Positions 7,590 to 16,942 of a DNA stretch of 64,000 nt are shown one piece after another. The DNA lies in the NCBI RefSeq assembly GCF_005222705.1, contig NZ_STGF01000014.1, forward strand, positions 115,576 through 179,575, given 5' to 3'. Position 1 is the first letter of the stretch. Every line of letters starts with the position of its first letter. The translations under genes were made by a program, and so were the position numbers. This DNA is from Paenibacillus sp. SY21-1. Its GTDB lineage: Bacteria > Bacillota > Bacilli > Paenibacillales > Paenibacillaceae. The notes beneath the pieces were generated by a model. The model was not told the DNA's origin. It ran no database searches and worked only from the letters and a program-made list of their open reading frames with translations.

Positions 7590-9962
7590 GTGAGCATTCA
7601 TAGCGGGAAAGATACTTGTTCGGAAAAGCTGTGGTACAGGCAGGCTGCCGGACGCTGGGAGGAAGCGCTCCCGATCGGCAATGGCCGGCTCGGCGGTATG
7701 GTGTTCGGCGGGGTAAGGCGTGAACATATACAGTTGAACGAAGATACGTTATGGTCGGGTTTTCCCCGAGACACGAACGATTACGAGGCGCTGCGCTATT
7801 TGAAGCGCTCACGCGAGCTGATCGCTGCGGGTGAATATGCGCAAGCCGAGGAATGGATCGAGCAGAAGATGCTCGCGGTCAATACACAAGCTTATCAGCC
7901 GCTAGGCAACTGGTATGTGGAGCAGGAGTTTGACGGCTCCGCCGCGACGGGAGCGGAGCAATATGAGCGGTCGCTTGATCTTGCGACGGGTATCGCGGCG
8001 GTTTCCTATCGGATGGGAGACAACGCTTACCGCCGGGAGATCTATGCCAGCGCAGTCGATCAGGTAATCTGCTTGACCTACGAGGTAGATGGGGCAGCAT
8101 CCTTGTCGCTGGCGATTTCGCTCGACGCTCCGTTTGAACCTGTCGTGGCATCGGAGGGAGACGGCTCGCTTACGTTATATAGCCGCTGTCCAAGCCATAT
8201 TGCCGACAACTACCGGGGCGATCATCCGCGTTCGGTGCAGTACGAGAAGGACCGGGGCATTGCCTATCAAGCGAGACTGCAAGCATGGCTGGACGAAGGC
8301 AGCTCTACGCTTGGGAAAGACGGTCGCCTCCATATTGAAGGCGCTCGCCGCGTTACGCTGCTGCTTAGCGTGGCAACGAGCTTCAACGGCTTTGACCGGC
8401 AGCCGGATACCGCTGCCGAAGTGCTGGCGCTGCGGAATCGCGCCGTGCTTGAAGCTGCCGCGTCATTAGGGGCGGACAAGCTGCGCGAGCGGCATGTCCA
8501 TGACCACGGCAGTCTGTTCGGCCGGGTATCCCTTGAGCTTGGCCAAACCGCGACGAGCGTTCTTCCGACGGATGAGCGGCTTAACGCTTATCGGGAAGGA
8601 GCCTCCGATCCTGCGCTGGAGGCGCTCTATTTTCACTATGGACGCTACTTGCTGATTGCAAGCTCCAGAGCGGGCACGCAGCCGGCCAATTTGCAGGGCA
8701 TTTGGAACGACCGGGTACAGCCGCCGTGGAACAGCAATTATACGACGAACATTAATACGCAAATGAATTATTGGCCGGCCGAGATCGCCAATTTAAGCGA
8801 ATGTCACGAGCCGCTGTTCCGCATGCTGGAGGAGCTGAGTTCGACTGGCGCTCGCACGGCCGCCATTCATTATGGCTGCCGGGGCTGGACGGCCCATCAC
8901 AATGTCGATGTGTGGCGCGCGTCGACGCCTTCGGGCGGTCATCCCAGCTGGGCATTCTGGCCGATGGGCGGAGTATGGCTGACCTGGCATTTGTGGGAGC
9001 ATTATGTGTGCAACCCGGATGAGCGGTTTTTGCGGGAGCAGGCTTATCCCGTCATGAAAGGCGCGGCGCTGTTCTGTCTGGATTGGCTGCAGGACGACGG
9101 GAAAGGCGGACTAATGTCATCGCCTTCGACCTCGCCGGAAAACAAATTCCGCATGCAAGGCGGAGCGGTAAGCAGCGTAGCGCAGTCGTCCGCTATGGAT
9201 TTGACGTTAATCAGAGAGCTGCTGGATCATTGCCTGGAAGCGGCAGCTTTGCTTGACATCGAGGACGACTTTGTTAGAGAGGCCGCTGCGGCAAGAGATA
9301 AGCTGCCTGCACTGAGAATAACGCCTGACGGCTTGCTCCAGGAATGGGATCAATGGTTCGAGGAGCATGAGCCGGGGCACCGGCATGTTTCGCATTTGGT
9401 TGGCTTGTATCCCGGCTATTCCATCAATAAAAGCGATACGCCGGAGCTTGTACTAGCGGCAGAACGGTCGCTTGCCAGCCGAATTCGCAATGGCGGCGGC
9501 CATACCGGCTGGAGCTGCGCCTGGCTGATCAATTTATTCGCCCGGCTGCACGATGCGGAGCAGTCGCATCATTTTATAGAAACGCTGCTGAAAAGATCCA
9601 CTCATCCCAATTTGTTCGACGACCATCCGCCGTTTCAGATTGACGGCAATTTCGGCGGGACCGCTGGCATAGCCGAGCTGCTGCTGCAAAGCCATTTGAA
9701 CGTCATCGAGCTGCTGCCTGCGCTGCCCGCAGCCTGGCCGGAGGGCCGCGTTTCCGGATTAAAGGCGCGCGGCGGCTTTATCGTCGATATGACGTGGCGT
9801 GAAGGCAGGCTGGCCGAGGCCGGGATTGTATCGACGCACGGCGCGGAATGCCGGCTAGCAGCGGCAGGGGAGCTTATAGTCCGCAAGCCGGACGGTACGG
9901 AGGCGTCTGCCAGCCGCTTTGAAACGGTGCGAGGAGAGCGTTATCGCATTTATTTTGCTTAA
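7590..9962 (+). CDS. Glycoside hydrolase family 95 (alpha-L-fucosidase/alpha-L-galactosidase)
   Basis: The 790-residue product has the GH95 layout: N-terminal beta-sandwich with LPIGNGRLGGMVFGGV, then an (alpha/alpha)6 barrel with NYTTNINTQMNYWPAE and the HDN-like catalytic region. SPSTSPENKF holds E517, the likely general acid, and QIDGNFGG holds D685 of the base region. GH95 inverts alpha-1,2-fucosyl or L-galactosyl ends. GTG at 7590 has AGAGGAGG eight nt upstream, and the longer in-frame extension has no site. No signal peptide is visible, so the enzyme is probably cytoplasmic and acts on imported oligosaccharides. GH3 follows after 17 nt. Confidence 0.92.
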   Translation: MSIHSGKDTCSEKLWYRQAAGRWEEALPIGNGRLGGMVFGGVRREHIQLNEDTLWSGFPRDTNDYEALRYLKRSRELIAAGEYAQAEEWIEQKMLAVNTQAYQPLGNWYVEQEFDGSAATGAEQYERSLDLATGIAAVSYRMGDNAYRREIYASAVDQVICLTYEVDGAASLSLAISLDAPFEPVVASEGDGSLTLYSRCPSHIADNYRGDHPRSVQYEKDRGIAYQARLQAWLDEGSSTLGKDGRLHIEGARRVTLLLSVATSFNGFDRQPDTAAEVLALRNRAVLEAAASLGADKLRERHVHDHGSLFGRVSLELGQTATSVLPTDERLNAYREGASDPALEALYFHYGRYLLIASSRAGTQPANLQGIWNDRVQPPWNSNYTTNINTQMNYWPAEIANLSECHEPLFRMLEELSSTGARTAAIHYGCRGWTAHHNVDVWRASTPSGGHPSWAFWPMGGVWLTWHLWEHYVCNPDERFLREQAYPVMKGAALFCLDWLQDDGKGGLMSSPSTSPENKFRMQGGAVSSVAQSSAMDLTLIRELLDHCLEAAALLDIEDDFVREAAAARDKLPALRITPDGLLQEWDQWFEEHEPGHRHVSHLVGLYPGYSINKSDTPELVLAAERSLASRIRNGGGHTGWSCAWLINLFARLHDAEQSHHFIETLLKRSTHPNLFDDHPPFQIDGNFGGTAGIAELLLQSHLNVIELLPALPAAWPEGRVSGLKARGGFIVDMTWREGRLAEAGIVSTHGAECRLAAAGELIVRKPDGTEASASRFETVRGERYRIYFA

Positions 9963-9979
9963 AAGAAGGAGCTATTCCC

Positions 9980-12853
9980 ATGTCCAATCAAACGAAAGCG
10001 TATCCCTTTCAAAATCCCGAGCTGACCTATCAAGAGCGGGCGGCTGATCTTGTATCCCGGTTTACGCTGGATGAGAAAATCGAATCCATGGTCCAATATC
10101 AGCCGGCCATCCCCCGTCTCGGCGTCAAGCCCTACAAGCACGGCACGGAAGCCGCGCACGGCATGGCTTGGCTGGGCGAAGCGACTTCGTTTCCGCAGCC
10201 GATCGGCCTTGGCTGTACGTGGAATCCGGAGCTGATGAAACGAATTGGAGCGGCAATCGGAGACGAAGCGCGCGTGTTCTATCAGCGCAATCCGGCCGTA
10301 AACGGACTTACGCTATGGGCGCCGACAGTCGATATGGAGCGGGACCCGCGCTGGGGGCGTACGGAGGAAGCGTATGGCGAAGATCCTGTGCTTACCGGAG
10401 AGCTGACGGCCGCGCTTGTTCAGGGCATTCAAGGGGACCATCCGCGTTATTTCAAGGCGGTTGCGACGCTCAAGCACTTTATCGGCAATAACAATGAGAT
10501 CAACCGGGGAAGCTGCTCCGCGAGCATCGATCCCCGCAATATGAAGGAGTACTATCAGGCTGCGTTTAAGCCTGCCTTTGTGAAAGGCGGCGCGCGTTCG
10601 TTGATGACCTCCTATAACTCGGTGAACGGGACCCCGACAATCGTACACGAGGATGTGCAAAAGGTCGTAAAGGGCGAATGGGGAATGGACGGCTTTATCG
10701 TAAGCGATGCCGGCGATTTGCTTGGTCTCGTCCGCGATCACGCCTACTACGAAACGTATAAGGAAGCGGTGGCCCATTCCATCAAGGCCGGTATCGACAG
10801 CATAACGGACGAGAAGGACATCAGCTGCGCAGCCATTCGCGAGGCGCTGGAAGAGGGGCTGCTGGCGGAGGGAGATCTGGACCGGGCGTTGACAAACACG
10901 TTTGGCGTCCGCTTCCGGCTTGGCGAGTTTGATCCCGAGGAGCTTGTTCCCTACGCCAATACGCCGGAGGCGAAGCTTTGCGCGCCCGAGCACGCCGCGT
11001 TATCGTTTGAGTCGGCACGCGAATCGGTGGTGCTGCTTAAAAATGAAGGCGGCATGCTGCCGCTTGACAAGCGCAAGCTGAAAAAAACGGCGGTTATCGG
11101 GCCGCTGGCAGATGTCGTATACCGTGATTGGTATTCGGGCACGCTGCCGTATAGCGTAACGCCTTTGGGCGGTATCAAACGCAAGCTGGAGGCAGAAGGA
11201 GGCGAGGTTGCCTACTGCAGCGGCAACGATCGCATCGTGCTCAGCGATGCCGCAACCGGAGACGTGCTCAAGGCGTCGAGCGCGCCGGAAGCCCTTGTTG
11301 GCACGGGAGGCCCGGGAGGGGACGGACAGATATGGGAAGCGACCGATTGGGGCTGGGGCAGCTGGACGTTTAAGTCCGAAGCGACGGGCAAGCTGCTGTC
11401 GAGCGCAGACGACCGGCATATTGCGGCTAGCGCCGATGAGGCATTTGGCTGGTATGTGAAGGAAGTGTTCAGACCGGAGGTTGAGGGAGAGGATACGATC
11501 TCTCTGCGGACATGGAATGGCCAGCCGGTTGTGCTCGAGGCCGCCGAAGAGGGAGCGTCTTTGCTCGCCGTTGGCGATAAGGCTTCACCGGTAGCCCGAG
11601 CCGCTTCATTGACTAAACGGACGATCGCTGACGGGATTGCTCAAGCAGTGGCCGCAGCCGCCTCCGCCGAAACGGCGATTGTCGTTGTCGGCAACAATCC
11701 GCTTATTAACGGCAAAGAGGAAATCGACCGCCCGGGCCTGGGCTTGGCCGAATCGCAAAACGCGCTTATCCGTGCGGTGCATGAAGCCAATCCGAATACC
11801 GTCGTCGTGGTTGTCGGCAGCTATCCTTTTGAGCTAAGCGAAATTCATTCAACCGTACCGGCGATCGTCTATTCCTCGCATGCGGGCCAGGAGCTGGGCC
11901 ATGCATTGGCAGAGGTGCTGTTCGGAGACTACTCGCCGGCAGGCAGGCTGAATATGACCTGGTACAAGTCCGAGGAGCAGTTGACCGGCATTATGGATTA
12001 CGACATTAGAAAAGGCAAGCGGACGTATCTTTATTTTGACGGGGAGCCGCTTTATCCTTTTGGCCATGGTCTTAGCTATGCGACCTTCCGGTACGGAGGC
12101 CTTGAGCTGGAGGCGACGAAAGACGCAATAGAACGAGACCGGGCTGTGCGCGTCAAGCTTCAGGTGACTAACGCTTCCGACAGGGCGGCCGATGAAGTGG
12201 CGCAGCTCTATGTCCGCATGGAGGGTTCGCAAGTGGAACGGCCGCTGCGCAAGCTAGTTGCGTTTACCCGTCTGCACCTCCAGCCGCGCGAGACGAGACA
12301 GGTCGAATTTCTGGTACCGGCCGAGCAACTGGCGATCTGGGATGTGTCGAGGCAGCGCTTTTGCCTGGAGCAGGGCGCCTACACGTTTATGGCCGGAGGT
12401 TCTTCTGCCGCCATACAGGTGCAGCAAGGCATAGAGCTGACAGGCGAAGTCATTCCTCCCCGCGATTTGTCGCAGTGGACCGATGCCATCTGCTATAACG
12501 ATTATGAAGGCGTGTATATCGATGAAAGCGAAGAGGGCGGGACTACGCTCCGTTTGTCCGCCGACAAGGGCTGGATTGCCTTTGACGATGTCGATCTGAC
12601 AAAGGGGGCAAGCGTGCTTGAGGTTCGGGTGTCCGGCGGTACGGCAGGCGGCACGGTGGCCAGCGAGGCGGTTGATCTGGACAGCGGCTGGACGACAGCA
12701 GCCCCTGCGATTACGGTTGCGTCTTGCGAGGGCGGCGAGTGGCAAACGGTGCGCCTTGCGTTGACCGGCAGGAGCGAATGGAAGCGGGGCAAGCTTAACG
12801 TCAGCCTGAGCGGAAGCGTCGCCGTCAGCCGCATTCGATTGCTGAACGGCTGA
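9980..12853 (+). CDS. Glycoside hydrolase family 3 with inserted and C-terminal accessory domains
   Basis: The 957-residue enzyme has a GH3 N-domain with RDPRWGR (121-127), K165-H166 and the nucleophile loop VSDAGD (D243). The C-domain is split by an insertion at about residues 410-535 rich in WTFKSEATGKLL-type strands, resembling a fascin/ricin-like beta-trefoil. A fibronectin-III-like domain follows (PFGHGLSYATF onwards), and the last 120 residues look like a CBM6/35-type carbohydrate-binding module. GH3 members are beta-glucosidases or beta-xylosidases. There is no signal peptide. It forms an operon with GH95; a GAAGGAG site precedes the ATG. Confidence 0.9.
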   Translation: MSNQTKAYPFQNPELTYQERAADLVSRFTLDEKIESMVQYQPAIPRLGVKPYKHGTEAAHGMAWLGEATSFPQPIGLGCTWNPELMKRIGAAIGDEARVFYQRNPAVNGLTLWAPTVDMERDPRWGRTEEAYGEDPVLTGELTAALVQGIQGDHPRYFKAVATLKHFIGNNNEINRGSCSASIDPRNMKEYYQAAFKPAFVKGGARSLMTSYNSVNGTPTIVHEDVQKVVKGEWGMDGFIVSDAGDLLGLVRDHAYYETYKEAVAHSIKAGIDSITDEKDISCAAIREALEEGLLAEGDLDRALTNTFGVRFRLGEFDPEELVPYANTPEAKLCAPEHAALSFESARESVVLLKNEGGMLPLDKRKLKKTAVIGPLADVVYRDWYSGTLPYSVTPLGGIKRKLEAEGGEVAYCSGNDRIVLSDAATGDVLKASSAPEALVGTGGPGGDGQIWEATDWGWGSWTFKSEATGKLLSSADDRHIAASADEAFGWYVKEVFRPEVEGEDTISLRTWNGQPVVLEAAEEGASLLAVGDKASPVARAASLTKRTIADGIAQAVAAAASAETAIVVVGNNPLINGKEEIDRPGLGLAESQNALIRAVHEANPNTVVVVVGSYPFELSEIHSTVPAIVYSSHAGQELGHALAEVLFGDYSPAGRLNMTWYKSEEQLTGIMDYDIRKGKRTYLYFDGEPLYPFGHGLSYATFRYGGLELEATKDAIERDRAVRVKLQVTNASDRAADEVAQLYVRMEGSQVERPLRKLVAFTRLHLQPRETRQVEFLVPAEQLAIWDVSRQRFCLEQGAYTFMAGGSSAAIQVQQGIELTGEVIPPRDLSQWTDAICYNDYEGVYIDESEEGGTTLRLSADKGWIAFDDVDLTKGASVLEVRVSGGTAGGTVASEAVDLDSGWTTAAPAITVASCEGGEWQTVRLALTGRSEWKRGKLNVSLSGSVAVSRIRLLNG

Positions 12854-12947
12854 TGTGAAATCATGCCAGTCGGCAGTTGCAATTATCGGACTTCCGCCTT
12901 ATCCTTGAAGGTAATGTTATTTTTTGAGGGGAGCTGAACGTCCGATT

Positions 12948-13298
12948 ATGGCAGCAATAGACATTCATTTATACGAGGACTGGCTGCGGACGGTGAAAAG
13001 CATATTTGCCGGATCAGGTCAGCCGCTCCCCGAGCATCTGGAGGATCATCAGGTAGCGCTTGCCTATTTTTTGCAAACCGCGCAGGATGAGAAGGAGGCC
13101 AGGGAGCAGGCGGAAGCGAACGAACGGCGATTGAATGCGCTGCAGCAGATGATTGAGGAGAACTTTGAGCAGGTAATCGAGCCCGACATCCGGCAGCGGA
13201 CCGGCTACACGGAGCAAACGTACCGCTTCGAGTGGGTGTATCAGCAAGGCGAGCATATTGTTGAACGCAATTCCTCATACCGCATTCCGCTGGAGTAG
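12948..13298 (+). CDS. Conserved hypothetical coiled-coil protein
   Basis: This 116-residue acidic protein is predicted to be mostly helical, with a heptad-like stretch (DEKEAREQAEANERR) at about residues 43-75 and a C-terminal strand-rich tail with several tyrosines. I do not recognise the family. ATG at 12948 follows AGGGGAG at about 14 nt, which is a long spacing, so the start is not certain. It lies 94 nt after GH3 and is closed by a strong terminator, so it may be the tail of the GH95-GH3 transcript. No signal peptide or membrane segment is seen. Confidence 0.65.
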   Translation: MAAIDIHLYEDWLRTVKSIFAGSGQPLPEHLEDHQVALAYFLQTAQDEKEAREQAEANERRLNALQQMIEENFEQVIEPDIRQRTGYTEQTYRFEWVYQQGEHIVERNSSYRIPLE

Positions 13299-13312
13299 CG
13301 GGAGGGGCACAA

Positions 13313-13352
13313 AGAACGGAGCAGACCGGAGGGGTTGCTTCGTTCTTTTTTT
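13313..13352 (+). terminator. Rho-independent terminator before the YesM-like gene
   Basis: The arms AGAACGgAGCA (13313-13323) and TGCTtCGTTCT (13336-13346) pair with one mismatch and are followed by a run of T to 13352. It ends the GH95-GH3 transcription unit. Confidence 0.88.
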
Positions 13353-13400
13353 GCTGTCGCAGACGTCAGGCCGGATATGGGATTTGCATATGATAAAATG

Positions 13401-13421
13401 TCTAATACCTGCTGTATTAGA
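13401..13421. promoter_or_regulatory. Perfect inverted repeat (operator candidate) at the YesM-like promoter
   Basis: TCTAATAC and GTATTAGA form a perfect 8-bp inverted repeat around a 5-nt centre. It covers the position expected for the -35 region of the promoter whose -10 is at 13438. A dimeric repressor or activator could bind here. No copy was seen elsewhere in the window. Confidence 0.5.
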
Positions 13422-13435
13422 ATGGCTTCTATTTC

Positions 13436-13443
13436 TGTATAAT
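13436..13443 (+). promoter_or_regulatory. -10 element of the YesM/YesN-like operon
   Basis: TATAAT at 13438-13443, preceded by TG, lies 57 nt upstream of the kinase start. The -35 position is occupied by the inverted repeat rather than by a consensus hexamer. Confidence 0.55.
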
Positions 13444-13470
13444 AAAAGTTGGTTTGCCTGCAAAATTAAA

Positions 13471-13485
13471 ACGTAAACGCTTACC
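13471..13485. promoter_or_regulatory. cre-like site (catabolite control) in the YesM-like leader
   Basis: The core GTAAACGCTTAC matches the CcpA operator pattern GWAANCGNTNWC; the two outermost positions deviate. It lies about 28 nt downstream of the -10, where CcpA would act as a roadblock. Glucose repression of this regulatory operon is therefore plausible; this is inference from the pattern. Confidence 0.5.
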
Positions 13486-13499
13486 GGGAGGCCGGCGGA

Positions 13500-15302
13500 A
13501 TGATTCGAAAGATGAGCGCCCTTGCGCACAAAATGAATAATATTCGGCTTAAAAACAAGCTTATTATTTCCTTTGTGCTTGTCGTGTTCGTCCCGGTGCT
13601 GATCGTCGGCATTTATTTGACCGCCGCTTTTCGGCAAAACGTGCTCGATCAGGCCACGCAGCAAATTACGAGCAACGTCGAGCGAATCAAGAAGCAAACG
13701 GCGGATCGAATCAAAATGCCGATTGAAATATCGGACAAGCTTCTGGTTGACAACCGGCTGACGAATATTGTAAATACCCAGTATCAGACTGCCTTCGACG
13801 TCGTTCAGGCCTTCTGGAACTATACGGACTTTAAGGATTATTTGCACCTGTACAGTGAAATTTACAGCATTCGCTTCTACACGACGAACGATACCATCCT
13901 TGAAAATTGGGAGTTTCTCAAAGTAACCGATGAAATTTCGCAAGCAGACTGGTATCGGCAGGCGATGGAAATGGACGGCATACACTGGATGTATGTCAGC
14001 GATGAAACCAAAAATAACGAAAAAGTGCTCAGTCTGGTTCGCAAAATCAGCTTCCCCGTATACCGGACCAGCGGAGTGCTCGTGATCGGAATCAATCAGC
14101 AGGAGCTTAATGCGATGCTTGATCAGGAAACGTTCGATACGATGATCGTCGATCACTCCGGGAATATGATAGCGGCCAAAAATCGGGATTGGATCGGCCA
14201 CGGCGTGTCCGAGCTGAAGTCGGGTCAGAATCTCGCCGATATGAACGAAGGCACGCATGAGTTTAAATTTGAGGGCCACCCCTCCAAGGTTGTCATTGAA
14301 AATTTGACGCCGGCATCAAGCCGCAACGGCTTGCGTATCGTATCGGTATTTCCAATCGAAAGCATTGTAAGCGGGGCTAACCGGATCAGCATGAACGGAT
14401 TGGGCATTATTTTGCTCAGCCTGCTTATCGCGCTCATTATGATCTATGCGATCTCGGCCATTCTCGCCAAGCGGATGCTGGTGCTGAACAAGGATTTAAA
14501 CAAGGTGGCCATGGGGGATTTGACCGTCATCTCGGATATATCCGGCCATGATGAAATCGGCGTGCTGTCCAAGCAATTCAACAATATGGTTGTCAGCATT
14601 CGCGGTCTGATGGAGGAGGTCAAGGAGTCCCATCAGCAGCAAGCGCAGCTGCAGCTTCGCCAGCGGGAGATCAAGCTGAAAATGATGGCGAGCCAGATCA
14701 ATCCGCATTTCCTGTTTAATGCGCTCGAATCGATTCGCATGAAAGCTCATATCAAAGGAGAAAAGGAGCTGTCGTCGATTGTCAGCAAGCTTGGCAAAAT
14801 GATTCGGCGCAGTCTCGAGGTGGGCATGCGCAGCATCCCGTTAAAGGCCGAGCTTGAGATGGTGCGCTGCTATCTGGAAATCCAATCCTTCCGCTACGGC
14901 AATGAGCGCCTGACCTTTAAGCTGGAAATTGACGAGCAGGCGACGATGACGGTGATGCCGCCGCTCATTATTCAGCCGCTTATCGAAAACGCGGTTGTCC
15001 ACGGACTGGAGAGCATCGCTGCGGGCGGTTGCGTCCATCTGAGCGTGGGTGTTCATGAAGAGATGATGGTCGTCGAGGTTCGGGACAACGGCATCGGCAT
15101 CGAGAAGGAGCGCATGCGGCAAATCAACGAATCGCTGCACGATATGGAGGAAGCGGAGGAGTACAGAATCGGATTGCGCAATGTGCATCAGCGTCTGATT
15201 ATGCTATACGGAGAAGGCAGCGGGCTGCGAATCGTGAGCGAGCCCGGATCGGGTACCTGTATTTCATTCATGATTCCGATGGGGGGACACCTTAGTGAAT
15301 AA
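13500..15302 (+). CDS. Membrane sensor histidine kinase, YesM type
   Basis: The 600-residue kinase has a short cytoplasmic start, TM1 at about 20-44, an extracellular sensor region of about 250 residues, TM2 at about 300-323, and a HAMP linker to about 376. The His-kinase domain of the LytS/YesM class has INPHFLFN with H403 as the expected phospho-acceptor. The ATPase N-box is LIENAVVHG (N497), and DNGIGIEKE follows. GGGAGG lies eight nt before the ATG. It overlaps the response-regulator gene by 8 bp. Such pairs sense oligosaccharides or their binding protein and control adjacent importers and hydrolases. Confidence 0.94.
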   Translation: MIRKMSALAHKMNNIRLKNKLIISFVLVVFVPVLIVGIYLTAAFRQNVLDQATQQITSNVERIKKQTADRIKMPIEISDKLLVDNRLTNIVNTQYQTAFDVVQAFWNYTDFKDYLHLYSEIYSIRFYTTNDTILENWEFLKVTDEISQADWYRQAMEMDGIHWMYVSDETKNNEKVLSLVRKISFPVYRTSGVLVIGINQQELNAMLDQETFDTMIVDHSGNMIAAKNRDWIGHGVSELKSGQNLADMNEGTHEFKFEGHPSKVVIENLTPASSRNGLRIVSVFPIESIVSGANRISMNGLGIILLSLLIALIMIYAISAILAKRMLVLNKDLNKVAMGDLTVISDISGHDEIGVLSKQFNNMVVSIRGLMEEVKESHQQQAQLQLRQREIKLKMMASQINPHFLFNALESIRMKAHIKGEKELSSIVSKLGKMIRRSLEVGMRSIPLKAELEMVRCYLEIQSFRYGNERLTFKLEIDEQATMTVMPPLIIQPLIENAVVHGLESIAAGGCVHLSVGVHEEMMVVEVRDNGIGIEKERMRQINESLHDMEEAEEYRIGLRNVHQRLIMLYGEGSGLRIVSEPGSGTCISFMIPMGGHLSE

Positions 15303-16845
15303 AGTGCTGATCGTAGACGACGAACCCATGATCCGCGAAGGGCTGACTGTGCTTGCCGACTGGGAAAAATACGGATTTATTGTCGCAGGCACGGCGGCTA
15401 ACGGCAAAGAGGCTGTGGACAAGCATCGCGAGCTGGCTCCCGATCTGATTCTGATCGATATTCGCATGCCGATGATGGATGGGCTGGCGGCCATAGCGGA
15501 AATTAGAAAAGCCGATAAAGAGTGCCATATTTTAATTTTGAGCGGCTATGCGGATTTTACTTACGCGAAGCAAGCGATTGCACACAGCGTGGACGGCTAT
15601 ATTCTGAAGCCGATCGACGAGGATGAACTGGAGAGCTATATCGAGCGCGTAAGCGCGACGTTGAAGCGCCGTTTTGAGCAGCAGGCTGCATCCCGGCAAA
15701 CGCTGCATTTGCTAAGAGAGGAGTGGCTTTCGCAGCTTGCGCTCGGCAACCCGGAAGCGACGGAGGGAGAAGCGGAGCCTCCCGACGCGCTGCTCGGCCA
15801 AGCGGCCAAGAACTATCAATTGCTGCTGATCGATCTTTACAGCCGCGAGCATTCCATGAGCATGAAGGCGGCGGTTCGCAAAAAGCTGGAGACCAGAATA
15901 ACGCAGGAGCAGAATGGGTACGTGTTTGCGTCCGAGCCGTTTGTAGGCCTTCTTTTATGCGATCATGTGCTGCTGCCTGATGCGCGCTCGCAATTGGAGG
16001 ACGTGCTTGCCGATTGCTGCGGGGAGAGGATCAGATATACGGCCGTTGCGGGCAGGCCCAAGCGCTCTCTGCAAGAGGTAAGGGAGGAGGCGGGCGAGCT
16101 GCGTTCGCTGCTGAAGCGGCGATTCATGCTGGAGGGCGGTCAGATTCATTTGGCAGATACGGCCGCTTCAGAAAGGCAGCCCGAACCCGTCCAGACGCAT
16201 ACGCTTGAAGAGCTTATCCGCAAGCTGTATTACGCGCTGGACATTGGAAGCGTCGAAGGTACGGTATCGGCGGTTTCGGAAGCCTCGCAGCTCATTGTCG
16301 CGTCGCATGCAGGAGAGCAGGCTGTCAAATCGGCATGGGCGCAGCTGCTCACCGCCGTATTGAACAAGACGTCTGTCGCGACTCCGCAGCTGACGCTTCA
16401 GGAGGATTTAACGATCATTACGCAGCTGTATCTGGCGCATCATTACGAGGACCTGCTGAGGCAGGTGGAGCAGCGGCTCAAGCAGATCGCCGAGCGCATT
16501 GGCCGGCTCGACAGCAGCTCCGTCATGAAGCGCATGACGGATTTCATCGAGCGCCATCACAGTGAAAATCTCAAGCTCGAAACGCTGGCGGAGCTGTTCA
16601 GCTATAACAGCAGCTATTTGGGCAAGCTGTTTAAAAGCCACACAGGGGAGCACTTCAATACGTACCTGGACCAGGTGCGCATCGACCATGCGATCAAGCT
16701 GCTGCAGGACGGCTGGAAGGTGCATCAGGTTTCCGAGCGCGTCGGCTATGCCAATGTGGACTATTTTCACAGCAAATTCAAAAAATACAAGGGCGTTTCG
16801 CCCTCTACCTTCAAGGGTCCCGCCAGCAGGACCGGCGAGGAATAA
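15295..16845 (+). CDS. Response regulator with AraC-type DNA-binding domain, YesN type
   Basis: The 516-residue protein has a receiver domain (acidic pocket D8/D9, phospho-acceptor D55 in LIDIRMP, K105 in LKPID), a long helical linker of about 270 residues, and two AraC helix-turn-helix motifs from about residue 411 to 510 (YNSSYLGKLFK and YANVDYFHSKFKKYKG). GTG at 15295 overlaps the kinase stop and has a G-run eight nt upstream. It is the cognate partner of the YesM-like kinase. Likely targets are the flanking GH95-GH3 and lplBCA units, which share a motif upstream of their promoters. Confidence 0.94.
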   Translation: MNKVLIVDDEPMIREGLTVLADWEKYGFIVAGTAANGKEAVDKHRELAPDLILIDIRMPMMDGLAAIAEIRKADKECHILILSGYADFTYAKQAIAHSVDGYILKPIDEDELESYIERVSATLKRRFEQQAASRQTLHLLREEWLSQLALGNPEATEGEAEPPDALLGQAAKNYQLLLIDLYSREHSMSMKAAVRKKLETRITQEQNGYVFASEPFVGLLLCDHVLLPDARSQLEDVLADCCGERIRYTAVAGRPKRSLQEVREEAGELRSLLKRRFMLEGGQIHLADTAASERQPEPVQTHTLEELIRKLYYALDIGSVEGTVSAVSEASQLIVASHAGEQAVKSAWAQLLTAVLNKTSVATPQLTLQEDLTIITQLYLAHHYEDLLRQVEQRLKQIAERIGRLDSSSVMKRMTDFIERHHSENLKLETLAELFSYNSSYLGKLFKSHTGEHFNTYLDQVRIDHAIKLLQDGWKVHQVSERVGYANVDYFHSKFKKYKGVSPSTFKGPASRTGEE

Positions 16846-16856
16846 GCAAGCGGAGA

Positions 16857-16890
16857 AACCGCCATGTCATGCGATGACGTGGCGGTTTTT
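16857..16890 (+). terminator. Rho-independent terminator after the YesN-like gene
   Basis: ACCGCCATGTCAT and ATGACGTGGCGGT pair over 13 bp with one wobble around a 3-nt loop, followed by five T residues at 16886-16890. It separates the two-component operon from lplBCA. Confidence 0.92.
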
Positions 16891-16920
16891 GCGTTGCGCG
16901 CAGCAAGGAGCACAGTGGAT

Positions 16921-16934
16921 CTAAAGCGGTTACA
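16921..16934. promoter_or_regulatory. Weak cre-like site upstream of lplB1
   Basis: CTAAAGCGGTTACA matches the right half and centre of the CcpA operator consensus but has two mismatches at the left end. It sits about 75 nt upstream of the -10. It is listed as a candidate only because a better cre-like site occurs in the same locus. Confidence 0.3.
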
Positions 16935-16942
16935 AGCGCGTA

